Assembly: GCF_036226405.1 (NCBI RefSeq) | Contig: NZ_CP108464.1 | Coordinates: 4,216,001-4,280,000, forward strand | Source: Streptomyces sp. NBC_01260 | GTDB lineage: Bacteria; Actinomycetota; Actinomycetes; Streptomycetales; Streptomycetaceae | Reading direction: 5' to 3' | Length of the DNA: 64,000 nt | Part shown: positions 59,452 through 64,000 of the stretch, piece by piece | How positions within the stretch are numbered: position 1 is the first letter of the stretch | How the letters are laid out: every line of letters begins with the position of its first letter | Made by a program: the position numbers and the translations under genes | Notes under the pieces: model-generated | Database searches by the model: none | Seen by the model: only the letters and a program-made list of their open reading frames with translations | What the model was told of the DNA's origin: nothing

Positions 59452-61521
59452 ATGAACCGGCCCCAGCCCCGCCCGGCCGCCCCCACCCGACGCACCGTGG
59501 TCCTCGCGGGCGCCGGAACGGCCGCCGCCCTCCTGGCCCCCGCCTCCGCGGGCTCCGCCGCGGCCGCCACCGGCGACCGGACCGGGGGCGCGCGGCAGCC
59601 GTACGCCTCCTACTGGTTCCCGGACTCACTGCCGGCCGGGGACCCCGGCGACGGTGTCACCTGGCGCAGCCTGAAGGCGTGGCGCCCCGAGAGCGACCCC
59701 GACCTGGCGTTCAACACCTCGGCCGTCCCGCTCGCGGAGCGTTTCACCCCCGTCCCGGTGAACACGACGGCCCGCACCGGCCAGGCACGGATCACCTCCC
59801 TGGTCGCCTTCGGGAACACCGCGGGCAACCCGTCCCAGGGCTCCGCCACCGCCGACACCTACGCCCTGAACCACTGGGCGTACATCGACGAACTCGTCTT
59901 CTGGGGCGGCTCGGCGGGCGAGGGGCTGATCCTCGCGCCCAACGCCCCGGTGGTGGACGCGGCGCACCGCAACGGCGTCCCGGTGCTCGGCACCGTGTTC
60001 CTGCCGCCCGTGCACCACGGCGGCGAGCTGCGCTGGACGCGCGACCTCGTGCAGCGCGACGGTGCCGGACGCTTCCCGCTGGCCGCGAAGCTCGTGGCGG
60101 CGGCGCTCGCGTACGGCTTCGACGGCTGGTTCATCAACGCGGAGACGGAGGGCGGGGACGCCGCGCTCGGCGCCGAGATGCTCGCCTTCGTCACCGACCT
60201 GCGGGCCCGCGGCGAGGCGGCGGGCCTGCGCATCACCTGGTACGACGCGATGACGGTGCGGGGCGAGGTCGGCTGGCAGGGCGCCCTCAACGCGCAGAAC
60301 ACGGCGCTGTTCGAGCAGGCGGACTCGATGTTCGTGGACTTCCGCTGGACCCCCGCGACGCTCGCCGCCTCCGGGAGGGCCGCCGAGGCCGTCGGCCGGA
60401 GCCGCTACGACCTGTGGGCGGGCGTCGACGTCGAATCGACCGGCTGGAACCGGTCCGTCGACTGGGACGCGATCATTCCGGCCGAGGGGCCGCACACCGT
60501 CAGTTACGGCTTCTACCGGCCGGAGTGGACCCTCAACCACCTCCCCGACGACCGCACCCCCGGCCAGTTCCACGCCGCCGACCAGCGGTTCTGGACCGGG
60601 CAGTCCCTCGACCCGGCCCGCCCCGACCGCGCCGGCGGCTGGCGGGCCCCCGCGACGGCGGTGGCCGACCGCTCGACCGTCGACCGCCTGCCGTTCGCCA
60701 CCACGTTCAACACCGGCCACGGTCTGCGCTGGTACGAGGACGGCCGGGTCTCCTCGGACTCCGAGTGGAACCACCTCGGCCTCCAGGACCGGCTGCCCGG
60801 CCGCCGCTGGGTGGTCCGTACCGAGGGCCGCACCCCGTCCGTCGCCTTCGACTTCACCGACGCCTGGCGCGGTGGCAGCAGCCTGCTGGTCGACGGCGAC
60901 CTGGACGCCCCCGCCACCGTCGAGCTGTACGGCACCCGGCTGCCGCTCACCCGGCGCACCGTCGTCGAGCTCACCCACCGGACCGACACGGAATCAGGAC
61001 CGGTCACCGTCGAACTCGCCGTCGCCCTGCACGAGCCGGACCGGCCGGGGGACCCGATCGCGTACACCTGTGTCCCGGCGGGCGAACTCCGGGCGGGCGG
61101 CACCGGCTGGACCACCTCCACCCTCCGGCTGAACTCCCTCTCCGGGACCGTCCGCGCGCTGGGGGTGCGCCTCACGGCGGCCGGTCCGGTGCGCTGGCGG
61201 CTCGGAGCCCTGGCCGTACGGGACACGGCGCGGACCCCGTCCGCACCGGCCGGACTGCGCGTCACCGGCGCGTCCTCGGGAGCCGGCGGCACCGACCTGC
61301 GCTTCGGCTGGCACCGGGCCCCCGCCGCCCCGCGCCACTACGAGCTGCACCGGGTCCTGCCCGACGGCACCCGGCGCTTCCTCGGCGGCACCTGTGGAAC
61401 CGCGTTCTTCGTGCCGGGCCTTCGGCGGGAACCGGGCGAGAAAAGCGCTCGTTTCCAGGTCAGGGCCGTCGGCGAGCTGTACACGACCTCCGGCGCCGCC
61501 TCCGTCGCGCACCGCTGGTAA
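59452..61521 (+). CDS. Tat-secreted GH85 endo-beta-N-acetylglucosaminidase
   Basis: 689 residues. A twin-arginine signal (TRRTVVLAGAGTAAALLAPA) targets it for export. The catalytic TIM barrel spans about 50-370 (YASYWFPDSLPAGDPGDGV, YIDELVFWGGSAGEGLILAP, FDGWFINAETEG with the catalytic Glu and the Asn that orients the substrate). A C-terminal beta-sandwich and a possible FnIII-like domain follow (PSAPAGLRVTGASSGA). GH85 enzymes cut the chitobiose core of N-glycans, releasing the oligosaccharide for import. Confidence 0.9.
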   Translation: MNRPQPRPAAPTRRTVVLAGAGTAAALLAPASAGSAAAATGDRTGGARQPYASYWFPDSLPAGDPGDGVTWRSLKAWRPESDPDLAFNTSAVPLAERFTPVPVNTTARTGQARITSLVAFGNTAGNPSQGSATADTYALNHWAYIDELVFWGGSAGEGLILAPNAPVVDAAHRNGVPVLGTVFLPPVHHGGELRWTRDLVQRDGAGRFPLAAKLVAAALAYGFDGWFINAETEGGDAALGAEMLAFVTDLRARGEAAGLRITWYDAMTVRGEVGWQGALNAQNTALFEQADSMFVDFRWTPATLAASGRAAEAVGRSRYDLWAGVDVESTGWNRSVDWDAIIPAEGPHTVSYGFYRPEWTLNHLPDDRTPGQFHAADQRFWTGQSLDPARPDRAGGWRAPATAVADRSTVDRLPFATTFNTGHGLRWYEDGRVSSDSEWNHLGLQDRLPGRRWVVRTEGRTPSVAFDFTDAWRGGSSLLVDGDLDAPATVELYGTRLPLTRRTVVELTHRTDTESGPVTVELAVALHEPDRPGDPIAYTCVPAGELRAGGTGWTTSTLRLNSLSGTVRALGVRLTAAGPVRWRLGALAVRDTARTPSAPAGLRVTGASSGAGGTDLRFGWHRAPAAPRHYELHRVLPDGTRRFLGGTCGTAFFVPGLRREPGEKSARFQVRAVGELYTTSGAASVAHRW

Positions 61522-61561
61522 TCCACCCCACCCGCACCCCACCCATATCGGAGCCACCCTC

Positions 61562-64000
61562 ATGCACGACGACCGCAGTCTGGTCGAAGCCCGTCTGAAG
61601 CGCGTCCTCGACGAGCGCATCCGGCCGGCCGTATACCCGGAATCCGTACCGCTGGACGTCGCCGTCTGGAACGCACCGGGCGAGCCCGTCCCGGTCGCCG
61701 AGGGGCTGGCCGGTGCCACCGAACCGATCGCGGTCGGCGACCGGTGGGGCGCCCCGTGGGGCACCTGCTGGTTCCGGGTCTCCGGGACGGTCCCCGAGGC
61801 CTGGGCGGGCCGGACCGTCGAGGCGCTGCTCGACCTCGGCTTCGACGAGAACATGCCGGGCTTCCAGTGCGAGGGCCTCGTCTACCGCCCCGACGGCACT
61901 CCGGTGAAGGGCCTCAACCCGCGCAACCAGTGGGTGCGCGTCGGCGCCCCCGCAGCCGGTGGCGAGGAGGTGCTGCTGCACATCGAGGCCGCGTCCAACC
62001 CGGTCATCCTCGACTACCACCCCTTCCTGCCGACCCGGCTGGGCGACAAGGAGACCGCGGGCAGCGAACCGCAGTACACCCTCGCCCGGATGGACCTCGC
62101 CCTCTTCGACGAGAACGTGTGGAACCTCGTCCAGGACCTGGAGGTGCTCGGTGAGCTGATGCAGGAGCTGCCGGTCGAGGGCGCCCGCCGCTGGGACATC
62201 CTGCGGGCCATCGGCCGCTCGCTCGACGCGGTCGACCTCCAGGACGTCAACGGCACCGCGGCCGCCGCCCGCGAGCAGCTCGCCGCCGTCCTCGCGACGC
62301 CCGCGCAGCCGTCCGCGCACCGCATCAGCGCCGTCGGCCACGCCCACATAGACTCGGCCTGGCTGTGGCCGCTGCGCGAGACGGTCCGCAAGGTCGCCCG
62401 TACGACGTCCAACATGACCGCCCTGCTGGAGGACGAGCCCGACTTCGTCTTCGCGATGTCGCAGGCCCAGCAGTTCGCCTGGATCAAGGAGCACCGCCCC
62501 GAGGTCTACGCCAAGGTCAAGCAGGCCGTGGCGGACGGGCGGTTCGTGCCGTCCGGCGGCATGTGGGTCGAGTCCGACACCAACATGCCCGGCTCCGAGG
62601 CGATGGCCCGCCAGTTCGTGCACGGCAAGCGCTTCTTCCTCGACGAGTTCGGCATCGAGAACGACGAGGCGTGGCTGCCCGACACCTTCGGCTTCGCGGC
62701 CGGACTGCCGCAGATCATCAAGGCCGCGGGCTCCAAGTGGCTCCTCACGCAGAAGATCTCGTGGAGCCAGACCAACAAGTTCCCGCACCACACCTTCCAG
62801 TGGGAGGGCATCGACGGCACCCGGATCTTCACGCACTTCCCGCCCGTCGACACCTACAACTGCTCCATGAAGGGCAGCGAGATCGCCCACGCGGCGAAGA
62901 ACTTCAAGGACAAGGGAGTCGCGCGGCACTCCCTCGCGCCGACCGGCTGGGGCGACGGGGGCGGTGGCACCACCCGCGAGATGATCGCCAAGGCGGCCAG
63001 GATGCGCAGCCTCGAAGGCTCCGCGACGGTCACCTGGGAGACGCCCGCCGACTTCTTCACCAAGGCGGAGGCGGAGTACCCGAACGCACCGGTGTGGGTC
63101 GGCGAGCTCTACCTGGAGCTGCACCGCGCCACCCTGACCAGCCAGGCGAAGACGAAGCAGGGCAACCGCCGCAGCGAGCACCTGCTGCGGGAGGCCGAGC
63201 TGTGGGCCGCCACCGCCGCCGTGCGGACCGGCTCCGCCTACCCGTACGAGCAGTTGGACCGGATCTGGAAGACGGTGCTGCTGCACCAGTTCCACGACAT
63301 CCTGCCCGGCTCGTCGATCGCCTGGGTGCACCGCGAGGCGGAGAAGACGTACGCGGCCGTCGCCGAGGAGCTGAACGGCATCGTCGACACCGCGCAGCGC
63401 GCGCTGGCCGGCGATACCGCGACGGGACGGACCCTGCTCTTCAACTCCGCCCCGCACGCCCGCGGCGGCGTCCCGGCCGGTGCGGCGACTGCCGTCACGG
63501 CCGCCGGCGGCGGCACGCTCGCACCGCGCGAGGGCGGCGGGTTCGTCCTGGACAACGGTCTGCTCCGGGTGGAGATCGACGCCCGCGGACTGGTCGTCTC
63601 GGCGTACGACATCGGTGCCGGGCGCGAGACGGTGGCCCCGGGCCAGGCCGCGAACCTGCTCCAGATCCACCCGGACTTCCCGAACATGTGGGACGCCTGG
63701 GACGTCGATGAGTTCTACCGCAACACCGTCACCGACCTGACGGACCTCGACGAGCTCACCCCCGTCCAGGAGGAGGGCGCCGTATCCGTACGGATCGTCC
63801 GCGGCTTCGGTGACTCGAAGGTCACCCAGCTGCTGACCCTCGCGCCGGGCGTCAAGCGGCTCGACATCGACACCGAGGTCGACTGGCACGAGACGGAGAA
63901 GTTCCTCAAGGCGGCGTTCCCGCTGGACATCCACGCCGAGCGGTACGCCTCCGAGACGCAGTTCGGGCACTTCTACCGGGCCACCCACACCAACACGAGC
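61562..64000 (+). CDS. GH38 alpha-mannosidase (3' end beyond the window)
   Basis: 813 codons are visible and the frame stays open at the window edge. VGHAHIDSAWLWPLRETVRK holds the zinc-binding His-x-Asp, EAWLPDTFGFAAGLPQI the nucleophile Asp, and VLLHQFHDILPGSSIAW a second His-Asp pair. It is cytoplasmic (no signal). It removes alpha-1,2/3/6 mannose from imported glycans before the beta-mannosidase acts. ATG at 61562 after ATCGGAGCC. GH38 enzymes are about 1000 residues, so roughly 200 are missing. Confidence 0.95.
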   Translation, partial: MHDDRSLVEARLKRVLDERIRPAVYPESVPLDVAVWNAPGEPVPVAEGLAGATEPIAVGDRWGAPWGTCWFRVSGTVPEAWAGRTVEALLDLGFDENMPGFQCEGLVYRPDGTPVKGLNPRNQWVRVGAPAAGGEEVLLHIEAASNPVILDYHPFLPTRLGDKETAGSEPQYTLARMDLALFDENVWNLVQDLEVLGELMQELPVEGARRWDILRAIGRSLDAVDLQDVNGTAAAAREQLAAVLATPAQPSAHRISAVGHAHIDSAWLWPLRETVRKVARTTSNMTALLEDEPDFVFAMSQAQQFAWIKEHRPEVYAKVKQAVADGRFVPSGGMWVESDTNMPGSEAMARQFVHGKRFFLDEFGIENDEAWLPDTFGFAAGLPQIIKAAGSKWLLTQKISWSQTNKFPHHTFQWEGIDGTRIFTHFPPVDTYNCSMKGSEIAHAAKNFKDKGVARHSLAPTGWGDGGGGTTREMIAKAARMRSLEGSATVTWETPADFFTKAEAEYPNAPVWVGELYLELHRATLTSQAKTKQGNRRSEHLLREAELWAATAAVRTGSAYPYEQLDRIWKTVLLHQFHDILPGSSIAWVHREAEKTYAAVAEELNGIVDTAQRALAGDTATGRTLLFNSAPHARGGVPAGAATAVTAAGGGTLAPREGGGFVLDNGLLRVEIDARGLVVSAYDIGAGRETVAPGQAANLLQIHPDFPNMWDAWDVDEFYRNTVTDLTDLDELTPVQEEGAVSVRIVRGFGDSKVTQLLTLAPGVKRLDIDTEVDWHETEKFLKAAFPLDIHAERYASETQFGHFYRATHTNTS

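Overview
The window is a 64-kb piece of chromosome from a high-GC actinomycete, almost certainly a Streptomyces. Third codon positions are nearly always G or C. Many genes start with GTG and overlap the previous gene by GTGA or ATGA. Twin-arginine signal peptides and SpoIIE-type and MerR regulators are present, and the genus-typical short interspersed repeat (core GCCGGACGGGCT) occurs several times. I saw no insertion sequence, prophage, CRISPR array, rRNA or tRNA.

Layout. 1-6.5 kb: the end of aspS, a Tat-exported intradiol dioxygenase, a lipoprotein transpeptidase-like protein, a gutted Uma2 gene, metG, and a two-component system. 6.4-16 kb: a vWA/TerF-like protein, an Hsp15-like RNA-binding protein, a FUSC membrane protein, an oxidoreductase, two membrane proteins, a MerR-PP2C fusion with its own MerR-type promoter, a universal stress protein, and an FMN reductase. 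16-18.8 kb: an LLM flavin oxidoreductase, a small membrane protein, and a tryptophanyl-tRNA synthetase behind a Trp-Trp leader peptide and terminator. 18.8-29 kb: a minus-strand block of a YqiJ-like OB-fold membrane protein, a 700-residue flotillin, a 1644-residue DUF3686/AAA+ ATPase and a channel-like double NAD-binding protein, with a possible G-quadruplex and double palindrome upstream. 29-42 kb: a PucR regulator, a DHA2 exporter, a MarR/F420-type oxidoreductase pair, a KhtTU-like K+/H+ antiporter pair, a second flotillin with NfeD, a peroxiredoxin, a hydrolase, and a PAS-GAF-SpoIIE phosphatase. 42-49.5 kb: a sugar-transfer neighbourhood around an OmpR-type two-component system, in which three promoters share one motif. 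49.6-53.5 kb: an XRE / ImmA-IrrE / MAB_1171c-like / PAP2-like operon behind a structured transcript that may be a small RNA or an attenuator, then a small MerR-like protein. 53.5-64 kb: an N-glycan utilisation locus of LacI repressor, ABC importer, GH5_18-like beta-mannosidase, Tat-secreted GH85 endoglycosidase and GH38 alpha-mannosidase (cut by the window edge).

How they work together. The last locus reads as a complete route: GH85 releases high-mannose glycan outside, the importer takes it in, GH38 trims the alpha-mannose, GH5_18 cuts the core Man-beta-GlcNAc, and LacI represses through a 12-bp dyad at 54754-54793. The flotillin/ATPase block looks like one membrane-associated machine. The trpS leader shows every element of ribosome-mediated attenuation. 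Product names rest on family motifs recognised by eye; no database search was run.
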